A DNA stretch of 64,000 nucleotides from the NCBI RefSeq assembly GCF_001015195.1, contig NZ_LDES01000037.1, positions 1-64,000 of the forward strand, in the 5' to 3' direction. Positions 18,220 to 27,295 of this stretch are shown piece by piece (within the stretch, counting starts at the first letter, position 1; each line of letters starts with the position of its first letter). Source of the stretch: Sphingomonas sp. Y57. GTDB taxonomy: Bacteria > Pseudomonadota > Alphaproteobacteria > Sphingomonadales > Sphingomonadaceae. The translations under genes and the position numbers were made by a program. The notes under the pieces were generated by a model. It was not told the origin of the DNA, ran no database searches, and saw only the letters and a list, made by a program, of their open reading frames with translations.

Positions 18220-20588
18220 ATCTTATGCCGCAGGGTCAGATACCACTCGCGCGGGCGCGAGCGGACGGCCTGGGCACGATCCGAACTGGACACCCCGCTG
18301 ACCATATAGGCCTTGTCAGTCAGGTTGGTCCCGCCCAGCGTCACATCCCAGTTGCGGTCTGCGGAACGGTAGGTCAGCCCGGCGTTGAGGACGCCATAGC
18401 CCTTCTGGAACAGCGAGGCGTTGTTCGAGAATTCCTTGAACTGGCTGCTGCGATAGGCCCAGTCGGCGCGCAGGAAGACGTTGCCCGACTCATTGTCGAA
18501 GAAAGTCACCGTCGTCCCGACATTGTAGGTCCATTTCGGCGTATTGGGGAGATCGAACCCCAGCGCGTCCGGATAAGCACCGATCGCGGCGGCAGTGAAC
18601 CGGCGGTATTTGGCGTCGACATAGCCGAGGCTTCCATCGATCCGCAGCCAGTCGGTCGGGACCGCTGCGCCCTCCACCTCGATGCCCTTGATCCGGGCCG
18701 TACCGGAATTGGCGAGCACGGGCACGATCTTGCCGATCGGGCCCGGCCCGTCCGGATCAACCGTATAGGTGACCTGGATATTCTTGTAGTCGGTCACGAA
18801 GCCGGCAACGTTGAGGCGCAGCTTGCCGCCCAACCACTCGCTCTTCACACCCGCCTCATAGGAGGTCGCCTTTTCGGGATTGGCGTAGGGAATCAGCGTA
18901 TCCGGATCGACCCCCGCCGCCGGCCGGACCGGCGGGAAGAAGCGCATGGTGAAACCACCGCCCTTGAAGCCCTGCGAATAGGTCGCATAGAGCATCACGT
19001 CACGGATCGGCTTGTAGCTCAGCGACACCATCGGAGTGCCCGCCTTGCTGTTCCGCTTGTACCAGCCCGCCGGGAAAAGCGGCGTTCCGGGCGCGCCGAA
19101 GGCATTGATCACGGGATTCACGAAGCCCGGAATCTTGATTATCGACAGATCGTCATAGCCGAGCACGCGCTGGAGCCCCGGATTGAAGCGCCGCGTCTCG
19201 TAGGTATATCGGAAGCCGCCGGTCAGCGAGAGATTGCTGGTGATCTCATAGGTGAGCTGGCCGAACGCCGCATAGCTGTCATTCTTGATGTCACCGCCCG
19301 ACAGGAACTGTGCAAGCGCGGTCTGCACCGGGAAAAGCTGCCGCCCCCATTCGCGCTGGTAATAGGCGCCAAGGACATAGGACAGGCGCTTGTCGAGCAG
19401 GTTGCCACTGAGCTGATATTCCTGGCTGAATGATTTGAAGTCGATGTCCTGCCCGACCTGGCTGTTATAATAGGCATTGCCGCCCAGGTTCTGGCTTACG
19501 AAGACGTCGACCTTGCGGAAGGCGGTGATCGACTTGACATTGATGTCGCCGGGCTTCCAGTCGAGCGTCAGGGCGACACCCCTGACGTCGGAATCCCCGG
19601 TATTGCCACCCGCGTTGTAGGTAACGCGCGTGTCGGTGGGCAGGGAATACTGGTTGTTGAAGCAATAGGGATTGGAGAAACGCGACGCGCCCGCTGCCGG
19701 TGCGCAGACACCGCCCGGCACGGCCAGATTGAACAGGCGCGGGAAGCCGACATCTTCGGTCACGCGCCGCAAATAGGTGGCCGGCGATTTCTCCCGGATT
19801 CGCGTTCCGTCGAAAGCCAGCGTCGCGAGCAGGTCGGAAGCCACGTCGGCTTCGAAAACGAGCCGCCCGCCCAGCCGGTTCATGTCGCCCTGGACCTCGC
19901 CGGTGCGCTCGCCACTCCGCAGGATCCGTTTCATGAAGCCGTCGCGGCTCTGATAGGAGGCCGACAGACGGAAGCGCAACCAGTCGGCGATCGGGCCCGA
20001 GATCGCGCCGCGCGCATCGAGCCGGTCGTAGCGGCCCGTGGTCAGTTCCATTTCGGCCTGGTTGTCGGCGGTCGGGCGCTTGGTGATCACCTGGATCGCG
20101 CCGCCGATCGTGTTCTTGCCGAACAGGGTGCCCTGCGGGCCGCGCAGTATCTCGACGCGCTCGACGTCCACCGTGTCGAGCAGCGAGCCGAGCGACTTGC
20201 CGACATAGACGCCGTCCAGATAGACGGCGACGCCGGGCTCGACAGTCAGCACATAGTCGGTCTGGCCGATGCCGCGGATCGATATCTGGGTCGACGCCAC
20301 GCCGGATTCGTTGGCGACCGGATCGAGCTGGACGTTCGGCACGGCGCGCGAGACGTCGGCGATGTTCTGCAGCCCGCGATCCTGGAGCGAACGGGTATCG
20401 AAGGCCGACACCGACAGCGGCGTCGTCTGCACCGATTCCGCCCGGCGGCGCGCGGTGACGACGATGTCCTCAAGGCCGCCCGCCCGGGCGCCCTCATTCT
20501 CGACCTGCGCGGCGACCGGCTGCAATCCGCTGCACAGGGCAATTGCGCATCCCGACAGAAGGATGATCTTGGCGTGACGATAGCCCAT
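18216..20588 (-). CDS. TonB-dependent outer-membrane receptor (paralogue 2)
   Basis: 790 residues from ATG 20588, which has AAGGGAGAT in front; an earlier in-frame ATG lies in AT-rich leader DNA and is unlikely. The signal peptide ends near LQPVAAQ. Plug motifs: DIVVTARRRAESVQTTPLS, IRGIGQTDYVLTVEPG, EILRGPQGTLFGKNTIGGAI. It is very close to the receptor at 13256 along the whole length and shares the two-Cys loop GGVCAPAAGASRFSNPYCFN. The last residues are YLTLRHKI, lacking the usual terminal aromatic. It is coupled by a 4-bp overlap to the dimethylformamidase-like gene, so uptake and hydrolysis are made together. Confidence 0.93.
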   Translation of the reverse strand: MGYRHAKIILLSGCAIALCSGLQPVAAQVENEGARAGGLEDIVVTARRRAESVQTTPLSVSAFDTRSLQDRGLQNIADVSRAVPNVQLDPVANESGVASTQISIRGIGQTDYVLTVEPGVAVYLDGVYVGKSLGSLLDTVDVERVEILRGPQGTLFGKNTIGGAIQVITKRPTADNQAEMELTTGRYDRLDARGAISGPIADWLRFRLSASYQSRDGFMKRILRSGERTGEVQGDMNRLGGRLVFEADVASDLLATLAFDGTRIREKSPATYLRRVTEDVGFPRLFNLAVPGGVCAPAAGASRFSNPYCFNNQYSLPTDTRVTYNAGGNTGDSDVRGVALTLDWKPGDINVKSITAFRKVDVFVSQNLGGNAYYNSQVGQDIDFKSFSQEYQLSGNLLDKRLSYVLGAYYQREWGRQLFPVQTALAQFLSGGDIKNDSYAAFGQLTYEITSNLSLTGGFRYTYETRRFNPGLQRVLGYDDLSIIKIPGFVNPVINAFGAPGTPLFPAGWYKRNSKAGTPMVSLSYKPIRDVMLYATYSQGFKGGGFTMRFFPPVRPAAGVDPDTLIPYANPEKATSYEAGVKSEWLGGKLRLNVAGFVTDYKNIQVTYTVDPDGPGPIGKIVPVLANSGTARIKGIEVEGAAVPTDWLRIDGSLGYVDAKYRRFTAAAIGAYPDALGFDLPNTPKWTYNVGTTVTFFDNESGNVFLRADWAYRSSQFKEFSNNASLFQKGYGVLNAGLTYRSADRNWDVTLGGTNLTDKAYMVSGVSSSDRAQAVRSRPREWYLTLRHKI

Positions 20589-20761
20589 AAATATCTCCCT
20601 TTTAATAATGTTGTCGTTATTTTCGATGTTCAACATTTTAATTTGGATTCAAACCAACAGGGCAAGCGAATACAATCGCCAGAACAGAGTTGAGACGAAA
20701 AATAATAATATTCTTCAATATCGACTAAAAGTTATTCAGTGCCTTGGTATCGGAGCATGCG
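20589..20761. promoter_or_regulatory. AT-rich leader/promoter region of the TonB receptor gene at 18216
   Basis: A 173-bp gap, markedly richer in A and T than the surrounding genes (ATAATAATATTCTTCAAT, several TTTTAAT runs). It interrupts an otherwise tight gene run and most likely holds a promoter reading into the receptor gene. I cannot pick a single -35/-10 pair with confidence. Confidence 0.5.
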
Positions 20762-22096
20762 TCATCGGAATGCCTCCTCTATGTCCGGAGCGTCCCGCAG
20801 GACGCGGCGATAGGCGGAAAGTCCGGTCAGCAGGCAGAGGCCGGCCATGAGCGACAGCAGGCCGCTGCCAATGCCCAGCCCCCAGCGCAGCATCGATTCC
20901 CGGCCGAAGAGGTGGTCCGTCAGCAGCGCGACGACCAGCGGACCGACCGATATGCCGATGATATTGACCAGCATCAGCGCGAGGCCGTTGACCCGCCCGC
21001 GCAGCGCGTCAGGCGTAATCAACTGGATCGCCGTCGGGCCGAGCGAGACGAATGAGGTCGAAAGGAAGGTGAAGGGCACATAGAGCGCCAGCGACAGATA
21101 GGGATTTCCGGCAATCGCCGCGATCAGGCAGATCGGCGCGAGCACCAGCGCGATGATGGCCGCGAGCCGCAGGGTCGCGTCGGCGTGGCGCCGCGACAGC
21201 CGGATCGCCCCGATGCCGCCGGCAAGGATGCCGGCTGTCCCGAATGTGAGCATCATCAGGCCCAGCCAGCGGGCGGTGTCGGCCGTCGCCCAGCCATAGG
21301 TCCGCTCGAACATCGCCGGAATCCAGGCCATGTTCGCGTAGCTGACGCTGGTGAGCAGGCCGATACCCAGGCAATAATGGGCGAGAAAGCGCTTGCGCGG
21401 AGACAGGAAGACACCAAGCGCGGGACCACCATGTGCGCCGGCGGTCCGCACGCGCACCGGCTCGCGGATCGTCATGATCAGCAACGAGATCGCGAATCCC
21501 GGGGCGGCGACGATGAAGAAGGCGGCCTGCCACGGCGCAAAGCCCTGGAGGAAGGGCAACGCCGCAGTCGCCGGCGCGGCCATCTGTTCGGCGAAGGCGC
21601 CGAAGATATAAGCGAGGCCGGCGCCGAGCGAACCGCCGATCGAATAGACGCTGATCGCCAGCGGCAGCCGGTCCCTCGCGAAATAATTGCTGATCAGCGA
21701 GAAGGCGGCAGGCCCCAGCACGGCTTCGCCGATGCCGACGCCCATCCGCGCCATGAACAGTTCGGGGAAGCTGCGCGACAGCCCGCAGGCGATCGTCATG
21801 AGGCACCAGATGGACAGGGCCATCGCCAGGATGTTGCGCCGGTTGAACCGGTCGACCAGCCACCCGGCCGGCAGGATGCAGGTCGAGTAGAAGATCGCGA
21901 AGGCCAGTCCCTGCAACAGGCCGATCTGGACGTCGGACAGCCCGATGTCCCGCTTGATCGGCCCGACAAGCAAGCTCAGGATCTGCCGATCGAGAAAAGC
22001 GGCGATATAGGCGAGCACGAGAACGCCCACGACATACCAGCCATAGCGGGCCGGGTTCGCGGGAGCGCCTGGCTGCGCGGGAATCGCCATCGCCAT
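20762..22096 (-). CDS. Spinster-type MFS transporter
   Basis: 444 residues from ATG 22096 (MAMAIPAQPG); the frame is open upstream only as a shadow of the preceding gene. The signature AAFLDRQILSLLVGPIKRDIGLSD plus GLLQGLAFAIFYSTC is typical of MFS_spinster-like carriers, which in sphingomonads accompany TonB receptors and aromatic or organic acid degradation genes. Twelve membrane helices can be seen, including AALPFLQGFAPWQAAFFIV and LALYVPFTFLSTSF. The start is 19 bp after the second dimethylformamidase-like gene. It is probably the inner-membrane importer for the compound brought in by the adjacent TonB receptor. Confidence 0.9.
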   Translation of the reverse strand: MAMAIPAQPGAPANPARYGWYVVGVLVLAYIAAFLDRQILSLLVGPIKRDIGLSDVQIGLLQGLAFAIFYSTCILPAGWLVDRFNRRNILAMALSIWCLMTIACGLSRSFPELFMARMGVGIGEAVLGPAAFSLISNYFARDRLPLAISVYSIGGSLGAGLAYIFGAFAEQMAAPATAALPFLQGFAPWQAAFFIVAAPGFAISLLIMTIREPVRVRTAGAHGGPALGVFLSPRKRFLAHYCLGIGLLTSVSYANMAWIPAMFERTYGWATADTARWLGLMMLTFGTAGILAGGIGAIRLSRRHADATLRLAAIIALVLAPICLIAAIAGNPYLSLALYVPFTFLSTSFVSLGPTAIQLITPDALRGRVNGLALMLVNIIGISVGPLVVALLTDHLFGRESMLRWGLGIGSGLLSLMAGLCLLTGLSAYRRVLRDAPDIEEAFR

Positions 22097-22115
22097 GGTC
22101 GGAGGTTCTGCGCGC

Positions 22116-24191
22116 CTATCCACCGCCCCCTCCCCGTCCGGCGAAGCGCCGGAGCACGTTGCGGGTGATGGTCGCGACCTTGTTGTTCCCGCCATCGGTG
22201 AGCAGGCATCCAGTCCAGGCGACCGAACCGACCGAAAACACGTCGCCGCGCCTGCCATGGCCGGGAATAAGCACGAGGTCCGCCCGGTTCTCGCCCAGAC
22301 TTCCGGTCCAGCGCCAATCGTCGAGAAGATATTCGGTTACCGGAGGATCGAAGCGCGCGACCGCCAGGCAGATGCTGTCGGCCGGCGTGCCGAGGCCGCG
22401 CTCCATACGATCATATTCGAACCCGGCCGGCTGACCCAGGACGCAGCTCTCGGTATCAATCGCATCGCCCTCGACACCGTCGAACACCCAGGCGCAAGCA
22501 GGATCACGACTGGCGGCGGTGCGCAGATAGGGGCTTCCGCGATTGAACGTCACCGATGCCGTTCCGACGCCGAACAGCCGATGCGCCGATCGATCGCGTA
22601 GCTTCCACTTGCCACCGAGCTCCCCCGTCGAGGCGTGGTGGGCTTCGCCGGCTGGCGATTTCCAGTGCGAACCGCCACTGTGACCGCGCCGCAGTTCCAT
22701 GACGTGCGGCTCGTTCGGATAGGTCGAGACCGCGCCGTAGAAGCCGTTGCCGCCGAGGTACATCAGGCCTCCGCCCCGCCGGTTGAAGGCATCGAGCGCA
22801 TCGAGCACGGCCGCGCTGACATATTCGGGATGGCTACCCGTCATCACCACGGCATAACCCTGCAGCGCCTCAGCGCCGCGGACGTGCAGGTCGTGGTCGG
22901 TCACCACGTCCACGGGCTCGCCGATGCCCTCGAGCCAGTCGAGGATCATCAGGTCGGCACTCAACTGGTGGGGGCCTCCGATATAGGGGTGGCGATAGCC
23001 GGCACGGAAATTGACGATCGGATGCAGCCAGGATGCATGGGTACAGCCCGTACCGTCGCGGTGGCGATCGTAAGGGCTCAGCATTCCATGCCCGGCCGCC
23101 CACAGTTCGGCGGGGGTGACGCTTTGCTCGACCGGCTTGCCGGTTCGCGCCTCCACGTCCGGCATGTGCCACCAATGGCGTTCGTTGCCATAGGCCAGGT
23201 AACTGAAAGTGGGAGCCAGGAAGGCGCAACGCGGCTTCGCTCGTCCGCTCCCGGGCGCAACCAGAAACGGCAGGTGATCGGAGCCGTCCGCCGTCGATAT
23301 CTCCAGGGCATAGACGCCGCTTGCGAAGGTCGCGGGCACCTTCCAGCTGAGCGTCGTCGCCCAGCCGGCATCGGTCAGGTCATCACTGTGGAAAGCCGTC
23401 GCGTCATAATGGGACGGCTGCTGGCGCGGATCGTGCGCCGTACCATCCCATGCTGGCCCGGTGACCGCCCGGCGCGGATGCTGGACCAGCCGAAGCTCGC
23501 CCCCGCCCCCAACGACATCGACGATACGCGCCGTTTCGACGTGCCAGCTCATGTCCCATTGGGCGACCGGCCCCAGCGTTCCCGATCGGATCGCCGGCCG
23601 GGCGATCTTGCCGTCGAGGCAATTGACCGTCGCCTCCCCGTCCCACCAGCCGGACAGCCGGAATCCTTCCGCCCTGATCGCCTCGAAATCCGCCGCCGTT
23701 TCGACGCTGCCGCCAGTCTCGCGGTCATCGAGCGGCGTCACCTCCAGCCGGGTCGGGCGGCCCACGGAAAGGACGATCCGATACCAATGATTGGGCTGCA
23801 ACGCGACGTCGGATCGAAGCTCGGCGCTCCCGCCGCGCGCCACGATGCGCCCCGCTTCGACGAAAAGGCCATGATCCGGGCCGCTGGTGAGCACGCCCTG
23901 CCGTTCGGAACGCACGATCGTCGGGCAGAGATGGAGCGAAAGCACGAGGTCGGTGGGCCAGTCGACAGACGGCCGCGCGAGCATCGCATGGCTGCCCATC
24001 CGGATCGGTTGAACCATTCCCGGATATCGGCCGTCGACATCGGAGCCGACCGGCTCGAACAGGGCCGGATCACGGTGGAGTTTCACCAGCCGCGCATCGA
24101 AGCCGCTCGCGACCGTGCTCACCGCGAATTCCACGGTTTCGCCCGGGGCGACGCTAAGCTGCTTGGCATATCCGGTGATCGGTAGATCCAC
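22116..24191 (-). CDS. N,N-dimethylformamidase large-subunit-like protein (copy 2)
   Basis: 691 residues, same layout as the copy at 16105: a jelly-roll N-terminal half (LSLHLCPTIV, TSGPDHGLFVEAGRI) and a C-terminal domain with LAPTFSYLAYGNERHWW, SPYDRHRDGTGCTHAS, TGSHPEYVSA, GGNGFYGAV and EPHVMELRRGHSG. Residues conserved between copies but embedded in otherwise diverged sequence (the Tyr of SYLAY, the Tyr of GNxFY, the Glu after PHVxE) are candidates for iron ligands known from dimethylformamidase. In SPYDRHRDG the second Tyr of copy 1 is replaced by Arg. It lies between the aldo/keto reductase and MFS genes. Likely a cytoplasmic amidohydrolase. Confidence 0.8.
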   Translation of the reverse strand: MDLPITGYAKQLSVAPGETVEFAVSTVASGFDARLVKLHRDPALFEPVGSDVDGRYPGMVQPIRMGSHAMLARPSVDWPTDLVLSLHLCPTIVRSERQGVLTSGPDHGLFVEAGRIVARGGSAELRSDVALQPNHWYRIVLSVGRPTRLEVTPLDDRETGGSVETAADFEAIRAEGFRLSGWWDGEATVNCLDGKIARPAIRSGTLGPVAQWDMSWHVETARIVDVVGGGGELRLVQHPRRAVTGPAWDGTAHDPRQQPSHYDATAFHSDDLTDAGWATTLSWKVPATFASGVYALEISTADGSDHLPFLVAPGSGRAKPRCAFLAPTFSYLAYGNERHWWHMPDVEARTGKPVEQSVTPAELWAAGHGMLSPYDRHRDGTGCTHASWLHPIVNFRAGYRHPYIGGPHQLSADLMILDWLEGIGEPVDVVTDHDLHVRGAEALQGYAVVMTGSHPEYVSAAVLDALDAFNRRGGGLMYLGGNGFYGAVSTYPNEPHVMELRRGHSGGSHWKSPAGEAHHASTGELGGKWKLRDRSAHRLFGVGTASVTFNRGSPYLRTAASRDPACAWVFDGVEGDAIDTESCVLGQPAGFEYDRMERGLGTPADSICLAVARFDPPVTEYLLDDWRWTGSLGENRADLVLIPGHGRRGDVFSVGSVAWTGCLLTDGGNNKVATITRNVLRRFAGRGGGGG

Positions 24192-24243
24192 TCGCAGTCT
24201 CCAGAATGACGACCGGCCCGTTCAACAGCTCAATCGATGCGTC

Positions 24244-25386
24244 TCATGCCTTGATGTGATGCCCATAGGGTTCGGCGAGTACGACCGGATCGCGATGCCG
24301 GGTGACGAGCTTGCCGTCCTCCACGTCGAAATATTCGGTCGCCACATTTTCAATGGCGTCGCGATCCTCGATACGATCGAGATCGTAGCAGTCCCCGGCC
24401 GGACCGGTGGAGCGCGCGAGAACCGCATCGATCGCCGCTCGATCCTCCTCGTCGAGCGTGAAGGTGAACAGCCTGAGGTTCTGGGCGAGGTGCCGATCGT
24501 GCCGGGCACCCTGGATCACCGCCGCGACGCTCGGCTGGTCGAGGACATAGCGGCTGGCGACCGCCGGAATCGCCACACCATGCTTGGCGCCGATCGTGTC
24601 GAGCGTCCGCAGCAGGTCCTGGAACAGCGCCCAGCCGCCGAAATCGACGATGATGCGATAATATTTGTCGAGCGAGACATTCTCGAAAGTCGGGCGGCCC
24701 GGATCGGGAATGCCGAGCCATTTCGACGAGATCAATCCTCCGCCGATCGAGCCGTAGCAGAGAAGCTGGATGTCGTGTTCGGCACAATATTGCTCCATGC
24801 CGTTCTTCGGACGGCGATCGGTCAGTGAATATTGCACCTGGTTGGCGACGATATCGACGCCGGCATCGACCATCTTGGCCAGCTCGGCGACATTATAGTT
24901 GGTGCCGCCGATGTGATGGATCTTGCCCGCCTGCTGGAGTTCCTTGAGGACCAGCGCGGTTTCGACATTGCCGTCGATGTCGTAGTTCCACCAGTGGAGC
25001 TGGACGAGATCGAGCCGCTCGACCTTCAGCCGCGCCAGCGAACGGTCGATCGTATCGACGACGGTCTGCCGGCTATGGTTGCGCAACTCCTCCTCCTGGA
25101 GGAAGGCAGGGATATATTTGGTGTGGACAGCAATCTTCGACGCTTCGGCGGGGCCACGCTCGCGGCGGAAGCGTTCGATGAAGCGGCCGATCCGCTCCTC
25201 CACCCCATAATAGACATCACCACAATCGAACGCGGTGATCCCGGCGTCGACGAAGGACACCATGTGACGGTGCATGTCATCATCGTCGCGCACGCTGCTG
25301 CTATGGTCGTCGGCGATCTGCCAGTTTCCCTTGATAACGCGGGGAACCGAGAAATCTGGTCGCAGATTTACGCGGGGAATGGTCAT
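24244..25386 (-). CDS. Aldo/keto reductase
   Basis: 380 residues from ATG 25386, overlapping the stop of the preceding gene by 4 bp. TIM-barrel AKR motifs in order: GITAFDCGDVYYGVEERIG (active-site Asp and Tyr), VHTKYIP (Lys), LDLVQLHWWNYD (His), IGGTNYNVAEL, NQVQYSL, and a late SRYVLDQPSVAAVIQGAR. It belongs to the larger AKR proteins rather than the ~320-residue type, with an extended C-terminal tail. NADPH-dependent reduction of aldehydes or ketones, or the reverse, is expected. It lies directly before the dimethylformamidase-like copy 2 and may act on the aldehyde or alcohol part of the same substrate. Confidence 0.87.
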   Translation of the reverse strand: MTIPRVNLRPDFSVPRVIKGNWQIADDHSSSVRDDDDMHRHMVSFVDAGITAFDCGDVYYGVEERIGRFIERFRRERGPAEASKIAVHTKYIPAFLQEEELRNHSRQTVVDTIDRSLARLKVERLDLVQLHWWNYDIDGNVETALVLKELQQAGKIHHIGGTNYNVAELAKMVDAGVDIVANQVQYSLTDRRPKNGMEQYCAEHDIQLLCYGSIGGGLISSKWLGIPDPGRPTFENVSLDKYYRIIVDFGGWALFQDLLRTLDTIGAKHGVAIPAVASRYVLDQPSVAAVIQGARHDRHLAQNLRLFTFTLDEEDRAAIDAVLARSTGPAGDCYDLDRIEDRDAIENVATEYFDVEDGKLVTRHRDPVVLAEPYGHHIKA

Positions 25387-25763
25387 GCATGGTCCTCTGC
25401 TTGGCTGGTCTTGTCGAGCGGCAGCGCCGAATTTTCCGAATGACTGTGCATCCGGCGGGTTTCGCGGATGATCCGGAACCGGCCACCGCAATGCGGATCC
25501 GGACAGGCGATCACCGCGTCGGTGTTCATCCAGTCGTTGGGATGAAGGTCTCGCTGCTTGGCCGGCAGCAACGGCAGGATCGCTGCCAGCGAATACATGG
25601 GAAAGCGCACCCCCTCCCCCATGGTGATCAGGTCGTCATCAGTAACGGTGAAATAGTCACCCGCCTTATGCTTACAGATGAAAGGCTTCCCATCGGCCTC
25701 CGGCATTACTTCAATGCGAAGATCATAGAGCGGATAGCCATCGTCTGCCATTGCGCTGCTCAT
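25383..25763 (-). CDS. TIGR04076-like small protein
   Basis: 126 residues from ATG 25763, preceded by an excellent GGGAGG site; the longer open frame runs into the non-coding regulatory gap. YDLRIEVMPEADGKPFICKHKAGDYFTV matches the TIGR04076 pattern (a Cys-centred strand followed by KxGD), and VIACPDPHCGGRFRIIR has a C-x4-C pair that might bind metal. The family has no known function but recurs next to oxidoreductases in catabolic loci. It is the first gene of the long minus-strand run, coupled to the aldo/keto reductase gene. A role as a small partner subunit for the amidase-like proteins is a guess. Confidence 0.7.
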   Translation of the reverse strand: MSSAMADDGYPLYDLRIEVMPEADGKPFICKHKAGDYFTVTDDDLITMGEGVRFPMYSLAAILPLLPAKQRDLHPNDWMNTDAVIACPDPHCGGRFRIIRETRRMHSHSENSALPLDKTSQAEDHA

Positions 25764-25851
25764 GACGCCTCCCGCAATTATTCTCGTCTGCAGAAGGAAG
25801 ATGCGCGCATCGAGGACAGATGACGCGATAGGAATTGCGCAAAACCCGAAA

Positions 25852-25874
25852 AAATTGCTTTTAATTGAAAGGTC
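25852..25874 (+). promoter_or_regulatory. 23-bp repeated element, copy 1 (candidate operator)
   Basis: Begins AAATTGCTTTT and ends TTGAAAGGTC. It matches the copy at 26173-26195 at 20 of 23 positions and in the same orientation. It lies about 90 bp upstream of the TIGR04076-like start. The match is far better than the surrounding sequence, so a shared protein-binding site is likely, plausibly for the divergent AraC-type regulator. Confidence 0.55.
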
Positions 25875-26172
25875 GGAGCCTGCTTTCGGCTGCCGCCGGC
25901 CCGATCGGGGACTTCCAACCCGCTTTGGCAGGGCAGGAAGCCCCGTCGAGGACCACTCGACGACTGGGCAGGCATCGCGCGCCGCGCCCGGCCTGATCGG
26001 GCCCCGAAAGGTCGCCGGCCCCGCCATACATAGCCGCCTCCGTTCACCATCCCGGCCGCCGATCACCTGGCCGTCCGCATGTGTCGAGCTGATCGTCGAT
26101 GGCGAAAGCGCTCGATCGCCATACGGGCGGAAGCCTGCTCGGCGACCAGCCTGACCGCCACCCAACCGGAGC

Positions 26173-26195
26173 AAATTGCTTTTCCTTGAAAAGTC
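26173..26195 (+). promoter_or_regulatory. 23-bp repeated element, copy 2 (candidate operator)
   Basis: Begins AAATTGCTTTT and ends TTGAAAAGTC; it is the second copy of the element at 25852-25874. Its end is 41 bp before the chosen AraC start (26237), a position suited to autoregulation. Confidence 0.55.
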
Positions 26196-26236
26196 ACACA
26201 ATCTGCGACCGATCGAAGATGAGGAGCGATCGCGTC

Positions 26237-27127
26237 ATGTCGGCAAAGGCGGGCTTCGACTGGTATGGCGACCTGCCCGCGGGGGTCGAATGCCTGCGGC
26301 GCTTCTACAGCGAGTCGCGCAGGTCAGTCAGCCATTTCATCCACCGGCTCGATCGCGAGACCGCGACGATCAAGGATCAGTCGAACGATCCGGTGATCAG
26401 CCTGTCGATCAATCCCAACGGCGTCATCGATCGCGCGGTGGAGGGACAATGGGAACGGGCGGAATTGTTGCGGGCGTCGCTCACCCTAACCCCCGCCTTC
26501 CTGCGCTGCGACTGGCGCTGGACCGGCGATCCGCTCGATATCTTCGACGTGTACCTGCCTTATGAACTGATGCAGGCCGCCTGGGCCGAGCATTTCAAGG
26601 GCGATCCCGCGCGCGTCAATCTGCAAGCGAAGCTGGTCTTCGACGATCCGAGTATATTGCTGCTGATGCAATCGATACTGACGACCATCCTGTCGCCCCG
26701 CCCGATATCCGCCTTCCTGATGGAGACGATCACCAACCACCTGATCTCCAGCCTGCTCTGCTCGGAAAATGGCGCGATCGTGGTCCGCCCAGCGGCTCGA
26801 TCGGTGCTGTCGAGCCCAGTGCTGCAACGGGTGAAGGACTATGTCGAGGCGCATATCGCCGAGGATATCTCGCTCGACATGCTCGCGCGCGAGGCGGGTG
26901 TCAGCCGCTTCCACTTCATTCGTCTGTTCAAGGATAGCGTCGGCATGACACCTCATGCCTATCTGATCGAGCGCCGTATGGTTCGCGCATGCAACCTGCT
27001 AATGCACACCAAGCAGTCGATAGGTGAAATATCCCTTAGCTGTGGCTTCGAGGATCCATCATATTTTGCCTCGCGATTCCGTCGTCTTTATCGGATGTGC
27101 CCAAGGGAATTCCGTAAGCGATTATAA
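26237..27127 (+). CDS. AraC-family transcriptional regulator
   Basis: 296 residues from ATG 26237, with GAGGAG upstream; other in-frame ATGs at 26219 and further up are less well placed. The N-terminal ~190 residues lack a clear cupin signature and form the sensing region. The last 100 carry the two HTH units: ISLDMLAREAGVSRFHFIRLFK, then SIGEISLSCGFEDPSYFASRFR, closing with the usual P-x-x-F-R. It is divergent from the long catabolic run beginning at 25763, and a 23-bp element is present in front of both genes, so it is the obvious local activator. Its inducer is unknown. Confidence 0.88.
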   Translation: MSAKAGFDWYGDLPAGVECLRRFYSESRRSVSHFIHRLDRETATIKDQSNDPVISLSINPNGVIDRAVEGQWERAELLRASLTLTPAFLRCDWRWTGDPLDIFDVYLPYELMQAAWAEHFKGDPARVNLQAKLVFDDPSILLLMQSILTTILSPRPISAFLMETITNHLISSLLCSENGAIVVRPAARSVLSSPVLQRVKDYVEAHIAEDISLDMLAREAGVSRFHFIRLFKDSVGMTPHAYLIERRMVRACNLLMHTKQSIGEISLSCGFEDPSYFASRFRRLYRMCPREFRKRL

Positions 27128-27295
27128 AACGCTCGACCACACCCAAGCGATCGCTCTGGAAAATCACACCGATAGCGCTATTGGACAATCCATGGCGACA
27201 AAGGACTCGTCATTACCATAAATGGCTTGCCGGTGACGCCCCTCCAGGGGCTAAGGTATCGGTGACGCAGGCAAGGAACGGCGAGGGGTTGATCG

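Larger units (their letters stand above)
25764..26236. promoter_or_regulatory. Divergent regulatory region between the TIGR04076-like and AraC genes
   Basis: 473 bp with no convincing gene. It separates two divergent transcripts and carries two copies of a 23-bp element (25852-25874 and 26173-26195), one close to each gene. The middle part is GC-rich and featureless to my eye. Confidence 0.6.

Noticed and set aside
25764-26201. Long N-terminal extension of the TIGR04076-like gene
   Set aside because: The strong ribosome site and family homology begin at ATG 25763; the extension crosses the repeated regulatory elements.
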